Below, piece by piece: positions 14,540 to 22,053 of a DNA stretch of 37,426 bases. This DNA comes from an uncultured bacterium (GTDB lineage Bacteria > Verrucomicrobiota > Kiritimatiellia > RFP12 > UBA1067): assembly GCA_902801025.1 (NCBI GenBank), contig CADCGZ010000041.1, positions 1 to 37,426 on the forward strand, in the 5' to 3' direction. The translations under genes and the position numbers were made by a program. The notes beneath the pieces were generated by a model that searched no databases, was not told the origin of the DNA, and saw only the letters and a program-made list of their open reading frames with translations. The stretch's first letter is position 1, and each line of letters starts with the position of its first letter.

Positions 14540-14854
14540 ATGAAGAAACTGCTGTTTGTCGCGGCACTCGCCGCTGTTGCCTCCGGGTGCGTCGTGGTCG
14601 GCCCCTCCAACGCCAACTCCCTCCTCACGCTCGATGTCCAGAGCCCTGACATGAGCTTCGTCGACAACGACGTCAGACCCGCCAAGATGGGCGCCGCAAA
14701 GGCCGAAGGCATCATCGTCTTCTGCGAGGGCGATGCCTCCCTCAAGGCCGCCATGGACAACGGCGGCATCAAGAAGGTTCACCACGTCGACTACAAGGTG
14801 AAGAACATCCTCGGCATCATCGGATCGACCACCACGATCGTCTGGGGCGAATAA
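14540..14854 (+). CDS. TRL-like lipoprotein
   Basis: The protein has 104 residues. The signal peptide ends in Ala-Ser-Gly-Cys with the lipidated Cys at residue 17. The C-terminal half matches the TRL family ('tRNA-associated locus' proteins): GDASLKAAMDNGGIKKVHHVDY, then NILGIIGSTTTIVWGE, where the family typically shows GDASIxAAxxxGGIxKIxxVDY and NILGIxGxxxTIVxGE. The function is unknown and the protein is presumed to sit in the envelope. It lies only 59 bases from a tRNA-Pro gene on the opposite strand, in keeping with the family's name. It has its own promoter and terminator, so it is not part of the V-ATPase operon. Confidence 0.8.
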   Translation: MKKLLFVAALAAVASGCVVVGPSNANSLLTLDVQSPDMSFVDNDVRPAKMGAAKAEGIIVFCEGDASLKAAMDNGGIKKVHHVDYKVKNILGIIGSTTTIVWGE

Positions 14855-14881
14855 TCCGGGGTTCAACAACCTGAAAATCGG

Positions 14882-14909
14882 AAAGCCGCACTTCAAAGTG
14901 CGGCTTTTT
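14882..14909 (+). terminator. Rho-independent terminator, probably bidirectional
   Basis: A 10-11-bp stem (AAAGCCGCAC pairing with GTGCGGCTTT, loop TTCAAA) is followed by TTTTT on the plus strand and by TTTCCGATTTTC on the minus strand. It ends the TRL gene and can also end the tRNA-Pro transcript. Confidence 0.85.
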
Positions 14910-14913
14910 GATT

Positions 14914-14990
14914 TGGTCGGAGCGGAGGGATTTGAACCCTCGACCTTTTGCTCCCGAAGCAAACGCGCTACCAGACTGCGCTACGCTCCG
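14914..14990 (-). tRNA. tRNA-Pro(CGG)
   Basis: The minus strand folds as a cloverleaf with acceptor stem CGGAGCG/CGCTCCG. The anticodon stem TTTGC/GCAAA carries loop TTCGGGA (anticodon CGG at 14954-14956), and the T arm is GAGGG TTCAAAT CCCTC. Discriminator A is at 14917 and CCA is encoded at 14914-14916. The first base C and the CGG anticodon mark it as proline. Confidence 0.95.
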
Positions 14991-14998
14991 ACGTCGGG

Positions 14999-15017
14999 AC
15001 TTTCACGAGGTGAAAGT
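14999..15017 (-). other. Hairpin filling the leader of pre-tRNA-Pro
   Basis: ACTTTCAC, a 3-base loop and GTGAAAGT form an 8-bp perfect stem between the predicted transcription start (about 15018) and the mature 5' end at 14990. It occupies most of the 28-base leader that RNase P would remove. Confidence 0.5.
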
Positions 15018-15024
15018 GGCGGAT

Positions 15025-15053
15025 AGTATACGCTTTCCGCGGCGCAAAGTCAA
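15025..15053 (-). promoter_or_regulatory. Sigma-70 promoter of tRNA-Pro
   Basis: TTGACT (15048-15053), exactly 17 bases, then TATACT (15025-15030) on the minus strand. Near consensus and correctly placed for the tRNA at 14990. Confidence 0.85.
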
Positions 15054-15063
15054 TGGCGAAACT

Positions 15064-15777
15064 TCAACGGCTGAAGTTGAAGTTTACGAAGGGGAAGCAG
15101 GGAAGGAAGCCGGAGCTGTTTAAGTTGATGAGTCCGAGCTGGAGACCTTCATGATGCTTCGCGAAATTGATGGCACCTAGCTGCAACCCCGTCGACGTCT
15201 CGGCGGAGACGTTGATGCAGCCCATTTGGGCGCCTGAAACGTCCTTGAGGCCGTAGTTGAAGCCCGCGATCGACCAGCCGGTGAACTTGCTGCGCGTGGT
15301 GAGCATCGCATCGAACGCAACGCCAGAGAAGTTGCCGATCATCCAGCTTACGCCGCCAATCTGGAAGCCCGTGAACTCGCCGCCATAGTTGACCGTGCCA
15401 ATCTGGACGCCAGCGGACTCGTCTTCGTTCCAGTTCAAGATTCCCGAAATCTGGACACCGTGGAAATCCTTGTCCCTGTTCGCAATGGCGCCGAACTGAA
15501 AGCCCCGGACGGAAGCGAGATCGACGAGGTTGAAGCCAGTGCATTGGAAACCGGTCATCCTCTCGCTGAGAAGCCCGACAACGCCGATGTCGGCGCCAAG
15601 AAGACAACCCTTGTTGTTGCCGTAGGGGAGATCGAGCCGAAGACCGTAGACGTCGCTGCGCGCCCACGGAAGCATGAGGTCGCCAGGCGAATAGAAGCTA
15701 AGCTGGCACCAGGTAGCGTCTGCAGACGCGACGTAGGCGGAGATGATCAGAAACGCGGCGGCGATGAGCTTTTTCAT
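15064..15777 (-). CDS. Exported repeat protein with GxQxGxxN units (LA_2272-type surface repeat)
   Basis: The protein has 237 residues with a signal peptide of about 20 (MKKLIAAAFLIISAYVASA). From about residue 75 the chain repeats a 14-21-residue unit whose core is G-[VFL]-Q-[IFL]-G-x-[IV]-N: GFQFGAIAN, GVQISGILN, GVQIGTVNY, GFQIGGVSW, GAQMGCINV, GLQLGAINF, GLQLGLINL. This matches the surface repeats described for Leptospira LA_2272-like proteins and PVC relatives, and predicts a stacked beta solenoid or barrel at the cell surface or outer membrane. SD AAAGGAC precedes the ATG. The function is unknown. Its -10 box overlaps the stop codon of glyS. Confidence 0.75.
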   Translation of the reverse strand: MKKLIAAAFLIISAYVASADATWCQLSFYSPGDLMLPWARSDVYGLRLDLPYGNNKGCLLGADIGVVGLLSERMTGFQCTGFNLVDLASVRGFQFGAIANRDKDFHGVQISGILNWNEDESAGVQIGTVNYGGEFTGFQIGGVSWMIGNFSGVAFDAMLTTRSKFTGWSIAGFNYGLKDVSGAQMGCINVSAETSTGLQLGAINFAKHHEGLQLGLINLNSSGFLPCFPFVNFNFSR

Positions 15778-15802
15778 CTTTGATGTCCTTTCGTGTGCGT
15801 AA

Positions 15803-15811
15803 ATTATATCA
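15803..15811 (-). promoter_or_regulatory. Extended -10 promoter for the repeat protein
   Basis: TTTTGATATAAT on the minus strand. The TGA that ends glyS (15809-15811) is part of the extended -10. A 25-base gap with AAAGGAC leads to the ATG at 15777. Confidence 0.6.
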
Positions 15812-17224
15812 AAATTCCAGCGCGGCGTACATCATGGCTAGAAATTCTTCATAAGTCATGCGCTTCTGCTCCATCGAGTCGCGCTCGCGGACGGTGAAGG
15901 TCCCATCCTTCGTCGTCTGCTCGTCGACGGTGATGCACCAAGGCGTCCCCGCCTCGTCCTGGCGGCGATAGCGACGGCCGATCGCACCCGAGACGTCCCA
16001 CATGCAGTTGACCTTCTGCTGGAGCTTCCTGAAGATGTCGCGCGCGAAATTGAACTGCGCCTCGTCCTTCTTGATGAGCGGGAAGATCGCGACCTTGATC
16101 GGGGCAACCTTCGGGTTGAAGTGGAGAACAGTGCGGATGTCCTCCTTGCCCTTCTCGTCGGTGAGCTTCTGCTCCTCGTACGCCTCGCAGAGGAGCGCGA
16201 GCATCAGGCGGTCGACGCCCGCGGAGGGCTCGATCACGTGCGGGATGTACTTTCCGTCGAAGAGGTTCTCGCAGAACGCCTTCGCCTTCGCGAACACGTC
16301 GGCGCGCTCCTCCTCGGTGAGCACGATCTCCTTGCCGGCCTTGGCGGACAGGGCCTTCTCGCGACGCTCGACCCATTCCTTCTGGGTCTTCGCGATGAAC
16401 GCGGCCTTCTGCTCGTCCGTCAGCTTCTTGCATGCCTGCTTCAGCGGGTCGTCAAATACGAGCTGCGGCACCTTCGAGTGGATCTGGTGCTGCGTGAGGT
16501 CAAAGTCGCTCCTTGCCGCGATGCCCTCAAGCTCCTGGCGGCCGAACGGGAAGTCGTACTCGATGTCGACGCAGGCGCGCGCGTAGTGCGCGAGCTCGTC
16601 AGGCTTCTGCCAGTACTCGACGAACTTCTCGGTCGGGAGGCCGACAGCGTTGAGGAACTTCTTCCTCTGCTCGACCCAGTACTTGTGCCAGACTTCCCAG
16701 CCCCAGTCGTCCTGCACGGGCCCCGTAATGTCGGGATTGTCGGCAAGCGTCACAACATGGCCGTACTGAAGCTCAATCGCCTCGTCGGGGCGGATGAAGA
16801 ACTCGAGCTCCATCTGCTCGAACTCGCGCGAGCGGAAAGTGTAGTTCCTGGGTGTCACCTCGTTGCGGAAGGACTTGCCCATCTGCGCGATGCCGTAGGG
16901 GACGGTCATGCGCGAGGTCGCCGTCACGTTCAGGAACTGCGCGAAGATCGCCTGCGCCGTCTCGGGACGGAGATACGCGACGTTCGAGGGATCGTCGATA
17001 GGACCGACGACCGTCTTGAACATTAGGTTGAAGGGCTTGGGTTCCGTGAGCTCGCCGCCGCAGTATGGGCAGAAGAAATCGCTCCCTGCAACCTTCGGCT
17101 GTGGCTTCTTCTTCTGGTCGGCGTAGATGTCCTTGATCTGGTCGGCGCGCATCAGCTTCTTGCAGTCCTTGCACATCGTCATCGGGTCGGCGAACGTGTC
17201 GTGACGTTGGCCTTGAGTTCGCAT
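15809..17224 (-). CDS. glyS: Glycyl-tRNA synthetase, main part (N-terminus in another frame)
   Basis: This frame carries most of a homodimeric (eukaryote/Bacillus-type, class II) glycyl-tRNA synthetase, which attaches glycine to tRNA-Gly. HDTFADPM and the zinc-knuckle-like [13 protein letters not shown] come first, then [36 protein letters not shown], the motif-2 region [23 protein letters not shown] and motif-3 [10 protein letters not shown] follow, and the C-terminal anticodon-binding domain has [16 protein letters not shown]. Residues ahead of about 17203 in this frame are meaningless. The normal N-terminus is found in another frame starting at 17349, and about 34 residues between the two are absent. 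It is an essential gene normally, so either the assembly is wrong or another copy exists. Its stop overlaps the next promoter. Confidence 0.88.
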   Translation of the reverse strand: MRTQGQRHDTFADPMTMCKDCKKLMRADQIKDIYADQKKKPQPKVAGSDFFCPYCGGELTEPKPFNLMFKTVVGPIDDPSNVAYLRPETAQAIFAQFLNVTATSRMTVPYGIAQMGKSFRNEVTPRNYTFRSREFEQMELEFFIRPDEAIELQYGHVVTLADNPDITGPVQDDWGWEVWHKYWVEQRKKFLNAVGLPTEKFVEYWQKPDELAHYARACVDIEYDFPFGRQELEGIAARSDFDLTQHQIHSKVPQLVFDDPLKQACKKLTDEQKAAFIAKTQKEWVERREKALSAKAGKEIVLTEEERADVFAKAKAFCENLFDGKYIPHVIEPSAGVDRLMLALLCEAYEEQKLTDEKGKEDIRTVLHFNPKVAPIKVAIFPLIKKDEAQFNFARDIFRKLQQKVNCMWDVSGAIGRRYRRQDEAGTPWCITVDEQTTKDGTFTVRERDSMEQKRMTYEEFLAMMYAALEF

Positions 17225-17349
17225 CCAAGAGGGCCGTAATCCCAGAAACCCGGCATGCCGCCATAGATTTCAGACGAATGGTAAATGAATCCGCGGCGCT
17301 TGCATAAAGCCGACAGCGCGTCGAGCGACGATTTGTTTTCTTCTGCCAT
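17179..17349 (-). pseudogene. glyS: 5' part of glycyl-tRNA synthetase, cut off by an internal deletion
   Basis: From the ATG at 17349 the frame reads [20 protein letters not shown], then [22 protein letters not shown] and CELKAN. This is a perfect match to the start of glycyl-tRNA synthetases (class II motif-1 region). After Asn48 (ending at 17206) sense is lost and a stop comes at 17179. Homology resumes in another frame at 17203 (HDTFADPM). In relatives about 34 residues lie between these points, so roughly 100 bases are missing and the frame is shifted. Confidence 0.75.
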
Positions 17350-17360
17350 AATGGCTATAT

Positions 17361-17369
17361 ATTATACCA
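17361..17369 (-). promoter_or_regulatory. Extended -10 promoter of glyS
   Basis: ATATGGTATAAT on the minus strand, 11 bases before the ATG at 17349; the leader would be about 4 bases, so no Shine-Dalgarno pairing is possible. Confidence 0.7.
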
Positions 17370-17377
17370 TATTTTGC

Positions 17378-18301
17378 TCAAGGCATCATCGGGTACGCGG
17401 CCCCGTCGACCGAACGGTCGGAGAATTCGTCTCGCCCGTCGGGCTCGGGGGCGAAAAGCATGGCGTATTCATCCAGAAGGTCCTTCGCGCAGTTCGTCGT
17501 GACCGTATCGGCACCGACTGCAAAGGCCCGAAGCGTATGCGGGAGGTCGTCAACCGTCCAGACATGGAACGAAAGCCCTTCCTTCTTGACGGCCGCGACG
17601 AACGCCTCGTCCACGACGTCGGGATCGAACTGCATGTCCACGCCGTCAGCCGCGGCTTCGCGCGCACCCGCTATCACTTCGTCAACCGTGACCGGGCGGC
17701 GAGACTCGCCCTTGCCGGCGTGCGAGCCTACAAGCCAGTAGACAGTGTACTCAGGAAGGATGTCCTTCACAGCCTTGCACACGCTCTGGTTGAAGCTTAT
17801 GAACAGCACGTTGTCGGGAGTCGCATTGTCCTGCGACGAGAGTATTGCCTTGACGACAGGCACAATTTCGGGGCCGGACTTTATCTCAAGATAGATACGC
17901 CTGCCGTTTTGCGCAAGCGCGAGTACGTCCTCGAGAAGCGCGGGGCGCGTTCCTGCGTACTGCGAGCCCTTCCACTTGCCCCAGCTGCCGACGTCGAGCT
18001 TCGAGAGCGTGTCTTTCCAGGTCACGTCCGCGCACTTGCTCGCGTTCGTCCCGCCAGTGGTGCGCTTTAGGTCGGGGTCGTGGAACGTGAAGACGCGCCC
18101 GTCCTTCGAAAGATACAGATCGCATTCGAAGCCGAACCCTCTCTCCACCGCGAGCTTGTAGGCGGGCAAGGTGTTCTCGGGCGCGTCCTTCGATTCGCCG
18201 CGGTGGGCGATGAGAGTGTCGTATCCCGGTCTCTTCGCTGTGGCGCAACCGGCAAGAGCCGCTATGGCCGCCATCTGCAGGGCAATTGTCGCAATCTTCA
18301 T
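17378..18301 (-). CDS. Glycerophosphodiester phosphodiesterase, lipoprotein
   Basis: The protein has 307 residues. The signal peptide ends Ala-Leu-Ala-Gly-Cys with the lipidated Cys at residue 19, so it should be a periplasmic lipoprotein. The GDPD family motifs follow: LIAHRGESKDAPENT (first catalytic His and the metal/substrate residues), FECDLYLSKDG (Glu and Asp metal ligands), FTFHDPDLKRTTGG (second catalytic His), YLEIKSG (Glu and Lys) and late VWTVDD. It hydrolyses glycerophosphodiesters from phospholipid turnover to glycerol-3-phosphate and an alcohol. The start at 18301 is chosen because AGGAGGAAC precedes it and a lipoprotein signal follows; the longer frame from 18367 would overlap the promoter. 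No glycerol-3-phosphate transporter is adjacent. Confidence 0.9.
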   Translation of the reverse strand: MKIATIALQMAAIAALAGCATAKRPGYDTLIAHRGESKDAPENTLPAYKLAVERGFGFECDLYLSKDGRVFTFHDPDLKRTTGGTNASKCADVTWKDTLSKLDVGSWGKWKGSQYAGTRPALLEDVLALAQNGRRIYLEIKSGPEIVPVVKAILSSQDNATPDNVLFISFNQSVCKAVKDILPEYTVYWLVGSHAGKGESRRPVTVDEVIAGAREAAADGVDMQFDPDVVDEAFVAAVKKEGLSFHVWTVDDLPHTLRAFAVGADTVTTNCAKDLLDEYAMLFAPEPDGRDEFSDRSVDGAAYPMMP

Positions 18302-18345
18302 TTTGTTCCTCCTGTATATGGATACGGACATCGCCGTATGCCGTA

Positions 18346-18354
18346 ATTTTACCA
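18346..18354 (-). promoter_or_regulatory. Extended -10 promoter of the GDPD gene
   Basis: TTTTGGTAAAAT on the minus strand, 44 bases ahead of the ATG at 18301, leaving room for the AGGAGG ribosome-binding site. Confidence 0.55.
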
Positions 18355-18380
18355 AAATGCGCCGCAACAGGCAACCCCGG

Positions 18381-19034
18381 CTACATCACATACCAGAGGA
18401 TGCAGAAAAAGTGGCAGATCGTGCCCGCGAGCACGAAAAGATGCCAGACCATGTGCGCATAGGGAAGCGACTTCCAGAGATAGAAGACGCAGCCAAGCGT
18501 GTATAGTCCGCCGCCAAGGGTCAGCCACATCGTGCCGAGCCCGTGAAGCGAGCGTATGAGCGGCACAATCGCGAGAATCGCCACCCACCCCATCACGATG
18601 TACGCCAAGGTCGACACGATCCTGAACCGCCCCGTCGTCCAGATCTTGAAGAAAATCCCGGCAAGCGTCCCGCCCCACTCGATGCCGAAAATCGTCCACG
18701 CAAGCCCAGGATGGTCGGGCCTCAGCGTGACAAGGCAGAAAGGCGTGTAAGTTCCCGCTATCAGGAAGTAGATCGCCATGTGGTCCATCTTGTGGAGGAC
18801 CCTCTTCGCCGGCAGATACGTCACAGTATGGTAAGCAGACGATATCGCATAGAGAAGAATCATCGAGAAGCCAAATATCGCCCCGGAAGTCGTTTTCCAC
18901 GCCACGTCCACGCCGCTCGTCGCGCCCTTCCATACGAGAAGCGCGAGCATCGCGGCTCCGAGGTGGGACCCGACGACATGCGTGACGGCATTGGCGATTT
19001 CCTCGCCAGACGTGTATGTCCCTTCCTTTCCCAT
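18381..19034 (-). CDS. Hemolysin III / YqfA (PAQR-like) family membrane protein
   Basis: The protein has 217 residues with about seven hydrophobic helices. Family signatures are GEEIANAVTHVVGSHLGAA at the N-terminus, SAYHTV (the conserved Ser and His of the metal site), KMDHMAIYFLIAGTYTPF, and the C-terminal histidines in YAHMVWHLFVLAGTICHF. This is the bacterial branch of the PAQR/hemolysin III superfamily, thought to be zinc-dependent membrane hydrolases; the true activity of bacterial members is uncertain. The ATG at 19034 follows a TGGTAAATT box after 12 bases without any Shine-Dalgarno sequence. It is divergent from ftsH, with both start sites inside 66 bases. Confidence 0.88.
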   Translation of the reverse strand: MGKEGTYTSGEEIANAVTHVVGSHLGAAMLALLVWKGATSGVDVAWKTTSGAIFGFSMILLYAISSAYHTVTYLPAKRVLHKMDHMAIYFLIAGTYTPFCLVTLRPDHPGLAWTIFGIEWGGTLAGIFFKIWTTGRFRIVSTLAYIVMGWVAILAIVPLIRSLHGLGTMWLTLGGGLYTLGCVFYLWKSLPYAHMVWHLFVLAGTICHFFCILWYVM

Positions 19035-19046
19035 TTGACGGCGCAG

Positions 19047-19055
19047 AATTTACCA
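19047..19055 (-). promoter_or_regulatory. Extended -10 promoter of the hemolysin-III-like gene
   Basis: TTTTTGGTAAATT on the minus strand, 12 bases before the ATG; predicted leader of about 5 bases. Confidence 0.5.
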
Positions 19056-19083
19056 AAAATTCGCCCAACAAGTCAATCGGATT

Positions 19084-19092
19084 TGGTATAAT
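19084..19092 (+). promoter_or_regulatory. Extended -10 promoter of the ftsH-to-nuclease operon, leaderless start
   Basis: ATTTGGTATAAT with TATAAT at 19087-19092, then 8 bases and the ftsH ATG at 19101. The transcript should begin at or just before the ATG. Confidence 0.75.
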
Positions 19093-19100
19093 TTACCTAT

Positions 19101-21050
19101 ATGTCCAACGAGACCAAGAAACCTGCTGCGAAGCCGGAGGGGAACACTGTCGGCGCGATGCGATCGTGGATACTCATCGCGACCGCCGTGGCGCTGTTTT
19201 TCGCCTTCTACAAGGCGAATCCCGGCGAGCCGGCGATGCATGAACTGACGCAGACCGAATTCTACAAGGCGCTCGAAGAGGGGAAGATTGTCGAGCCCGT
19301 CATCCGCTTCCTCGACCGCGACGAGGGCGCGACGTATCTCACCGGCGAAATGGAGACGGACAAGATCGACAAGGACGGCAAGCCCCTCGCCGACAAGAAC
19401 GGCGATCCCGTGCGCGTCAAATACCGCGTCCCGCTCGTTCCCGGCGAGAACGAATCTCTGATGGAAGACCTCTTCAGGCAGCAGATCGAGGTCAAGGTCA
19501 AGGAGCGCAGAAGCCCGTTTTCGCCGCTCGTCATGAACATCCTTTTCTTCGGCGGCATGATGTTCCTCTTCTACTGGTTCTTCTACCGCAAGATGGGCGG
19601 CGACGGCGGCGTGTTCGGTTTCGGCAAGTCGCGCGCAAAACTGCTCGACGGGAAGGCGGAGAAAGCAAAAGTCACTTTCGCCGATGTCGCGGGAGTCGAC
19701 GAGGCGAAGGAAGAAGTCCAGGAGATAGTCTCCTTCCTCAAGGAGCCAGCCGCATTCCGGAAGCTCGGCGGACGCATCCCGAAGGGCGTCCTTCTCGTGG
19801 GCCCGCCCGGAACGGGCAAGACGCTTCTCGCCAAGGCGATCGCCGGCGAGGCGCAGGTGCCCTTCTTCGCGATTTCGGGCAGCGACTTCGAAGAGATGTT
19901 CGTCGGCGTCGGCGCGAGCCGAATGCGCGACATGTTCGCGGAGGCGAAGAAGAAGGCGCCATGCATCATCTTCATCGACGAAATCGACTCCATAGGCATG
20001 AAGCGCACCGGCGCAGGCGCCCTTGGCGGCAATCGCTACAACGAGCAGACGCTGAACACGATGCTCGTCGAGATGGACGGCTTCTCGCCGAACGAGGGCG
20101 TGATAGTAATCGCGGCGACGAACCGCCCCGACACGCTTGACGCTGCGCTTTTGAGGCCCGGCCGCTTCGACCGCCAGGTGATGATCGACCTTCCGACGCT
20201 CAAGGGCCGTGAGGAGATCCTCGCGCTCCATGGCAAGAAGATCAAGTTCGGGCCCGACGCCGACCTCTCGCGCATCGCGCGCGGCACGCCCGGCTTCTCG
20301 GGCGCGGACCTTGCGAACCTGCTGAACGAGGCCGCGCTCATGGCCGTCAGGAAGAAACTCGAGGCCGTCGACATGGAGACGCTTGAGGAGGCGCGCGACA
20401 AGGTTCTCTGGGGGCGCGAGAGGAAGAGCGCCGGCTATTCGCAGAGAGACCGCGAGATCACGGCGTGGCACGAGTCGGGGCACGCGATACTCCAGCTCCT
20501 CGCCAAGAACGCAGACCCCCTCCACAAGGTCACGATCATCCCGCGCGGCCGGGCGCTTGGAGTCACCATGTCGCTTCCCGAGCGCGACATCCTCAACCGC
20601 ACGAAGAGCCACTTCCTCGACGAGCTCGTCATCTGCTGCGGCGGCAGGATCGCGGAAAAGATGTTTACCGGCGAAATATCGACCGGTGCCGCGCAGGACA
20701 TCGCGATGGCGACAGAGATCGCGCGCAAGATGGTCTGCACCTACGGCATGAGCGAGAAGTTCGGTTTCCAGGCGTTCAACGAACCAAGCCCCTACGTCTC
20801 GGTCGAGGCAATGCCTCCGGCGTTCAGCGAGGAAACCTCGCGCGCAATCGACGCCGAAGTCGCGAAACTCGTCTCTGACGCCTATGCGAAAGCCGAGAAG
20901 GCCATTTCGGAGAACAAGGAAAAGGTCGAGCTTCTCGCAAAGACCCTTCTTGAGCGCGAGACGATGGACGGGCGCGACGTCGCAAAGCTCGTCGGCATCG
21001 AACTTGCGGAGGAAACACACGAGACACAGGAGGTAGAGCAGGCGAAATGA
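19101..21050 (+). CDS. ftsH: ATP-dependent zinc metalloprotease FtsH
   Basis: The protein has 649 residues and is anchored in the inner membrane by helices at about 22-38 and 143-163 flanking a periplasmic domain. The AAA+ module has Walker A GPPGTGKT (234-241), Walker B IIFIDEID (289-296), the pore loop around [11 protein letters not shown], and the second region of homology [20 protein letters not shown]. The protease domain has HESGH (457-461), the zinc site, with the third ligand Asp expected near GAAQDI. It degrades misfolded membrane proteins and regulatory proteins. The start is fixed by the leaderless promoter. Its last codons overlap cdaA (ATGA), beginning an eight-gene coupled run. 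Confidence 0.97.
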   Translation: MSNETKKPAAKPEGNTVGAMRSWILIATAVALFFAFYKANPGEPAMHELTQTEFYKALEEGKIVEPVIRFLDRDEGATYLTGEMETDKIDKDGKPLADKNGDPVRVKYRVPLVPGENESLMEDLFRQQIEVKVKERRSPFSPLVMNILFFGGMMFLFYWFFYRKMGGDGGVFGFGKSRAKLLDGKAEKAKVTFADVAGVDEAKEEVQEIVSFLKEPAAFRKLGGRIPKGVLLVGPPGTGKTLLAKAIAGEAQVPFFAISGSDFEEMFVGVGASRMRDMFAEAKKKAPCIIFIDEIDSIGMKRTGAGALGGNRYNEQTLNTMLVEMDGFSPNEGVIVIAATNRPDTLDAALLRPGRFDRQVMIDLPTLKGREEILALHGKKIKFGPDADLSRIARGTPGFSGADLANLLNEAALMAVRKKLEAVDMETLEEARDKVLWGRERKSAGYSQRDREITAWHESGHAILQLLAKNADPLHKVTIIPRGRALGVTMSLPERDILNRTKSHFLDELVICCGGRIAEKMFTGEISTGAAQDIAMATEIARKMVCTYGMSEKFGFQAFNEPSPYVSVEAMPPAFSEETSRAIDAEVAKLVSDAYAKAEKAISENKEKVELLAKTLLERETMDGRDVAKLVGIELAEETHETQEVEQAK

Positions 21051-21880
21051 CCATCAACGTCTCGGCCATAATACAGATCGCGATACTCTACTTGGTGTTC
21101 TACGCGATCCTGAAAAGCGCGAAAGGCTCGCGCTTCGGCCAGGCGCTAATGGGCTTCGGCATCCTTGCCGCGATATTGATTGCGTTCGCATACCTCTTCC
21201 ACTTCGACGTCCTCACGCGCATCGTTCAATTCCTGCTCATCTACATCGCCGTCTCGACCGTCGTGATCTTCCAGCCGGAGATCCGCCGCGTCCTCGCCGC
21301 GGTCGGCGCCTTTGGCTATTTCGAGAAGCCGAAATACGGCCCTGGCGACGCCGCGACCCCGGAACTCGTGGTCGAAACGCTGATCCACCTCGCCAACCTC
21401 CGCATCGGCGCGCTTTTCGCCTTCGAGCGCGGCATTTCGCTCAAGGGCTACGAAGGAACCGGCATCACGCTCGACGCCGTATTCTCGCGAGAGCTCGTGA
21501 TGAGCATATTCACTCCTCCTCTCCCTCTGCACGACGGCGGTGCCGTGATGCGCGACGGGCGCATATCCTCCGCCCACTGCATCTTCCCCGTGTCGAACAA
21601 CCCGGAGCTCATCTCGAACGGCATGCGCCACCGCGCGGCAGTCGGGCTCTCCGAGGAGACCGATGCGCTCGTCGTCGTCGTCTCCGAGGAGTCCGGCGAC
21701 ATATCGGTGGCGCGCAACGGCAAGATCTTCCGCTACTCCGGCGACCAGCGCGCCGAGTCTTTGCACCGCTGGCTGACAAGAGCCCTTCCGGGCGCAAACG
21801 GCGGCGCGACGCGCATAGGCGCGATCAGGTCGCGGCTGCGCGGCTGGACGGGTTTCCTCCCGAAAGGAAAACGCAAATGA
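21047..21880 (+). CDS. cdaA: Diadenylate cyclase (c-di-AMP synthase), CdaA type
   Basis: The protein has 277 residues. Three hydrophobic segments lie within residues 5-75, followed by a cytoplasmic DisA_N domain. The catalytic motifs are LHDGGAV (Asp-Gly at 163-165) and MRHRAAVGLSEETDA (Arg-His-Arg at 194-196); GALFAFERGISL is the usual substrate-pocket strand. It joins two ATP into c-di-AMP, a second messenger tied to osmolyte transport and cell-wall homeostasis. Start and stop both overlap neighbours by ATGA. In Firmicutes cdaA is followed by the regulator ybbR (cdaR) and glmM; here a very short YbbR-like gene follows, and the amino-sugar gene nagB lies further along. Confidence 0.95.
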   Translation: MTINVSAIIQIAILYLVFYAILKSAKGSRFGQALMGFGILAAILIAFAYLFHFDVLTRIVQFLLIYIAVSTVVIFQPEIRRVLAAVGAFGYFEKPKYGPGDAATPELVVETLIHLANLRIGALFAFERGISLKGYEGTGITLDAVFSRELVMSIFTPPLPLHDGGAVMRDGRISSAHCIFPVSNNPELISNGMRHRAAVGLSEETDALVVVVSEESGDISVARNGKIFRYSGDQRAESLHRWLTRALPGANGGATRIGAIRSRLRGWTGFLPKGKRK

Positions 21881-22053
21881 ACGCCGAGCACCAGAAAGCG
21901 GGATTCTTCTCGCGGGCGGCATCGCTGCTGACGCACAACTGGGGGCTGAAGCTCCTGGCCCTAGTGCTCGCGATAATCGTATACCACACCCTCAAGACAG
22001 GGAGTTCGAAAGATACAGACCCAAATGACAGACACCTCTTCCACTGGCGCTGA
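21877..22053 (+). CDS. Minimal YbbR/CdaR-like membrane anchor protein
   Basis: The protein has 58 residues and begins with an ATG overlapping the cdaA stop (ATGA). Residues 21-38 (NWGLKLLALVLAIIVYHT) match the N-terminal membrane helix of YbbR proteins, which typically read NWxLKLLALxLAxxLW. The rest of YbbR (several extracytoplasmic beta domains of about 80 residues) is absent: after the helix there are only about 20 polar residues, ending DPNDRHLFHWR. The last 29 bases overlap the start of ftsK in another frame. It could be a true minimal CdaA partner or a remnant of a longer gene. Too short for most gene finders. Confidence 0.65.
   Translation: MNAEHQKAGFFSRAASLLTHNWGLKLLALVLAIIVYHTLKTGSSKDTDPNDRHLFHWR

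Noticed and set aside
19050-21020. Long minus-strand open frame (656 codons) opposite ftsH
   Set aside because: It mirrors the codon phase of ftsH in a GC-rich genome, its translation is Arg/Leu/Asp-rich with no domain, and ftsH is unambiguous.
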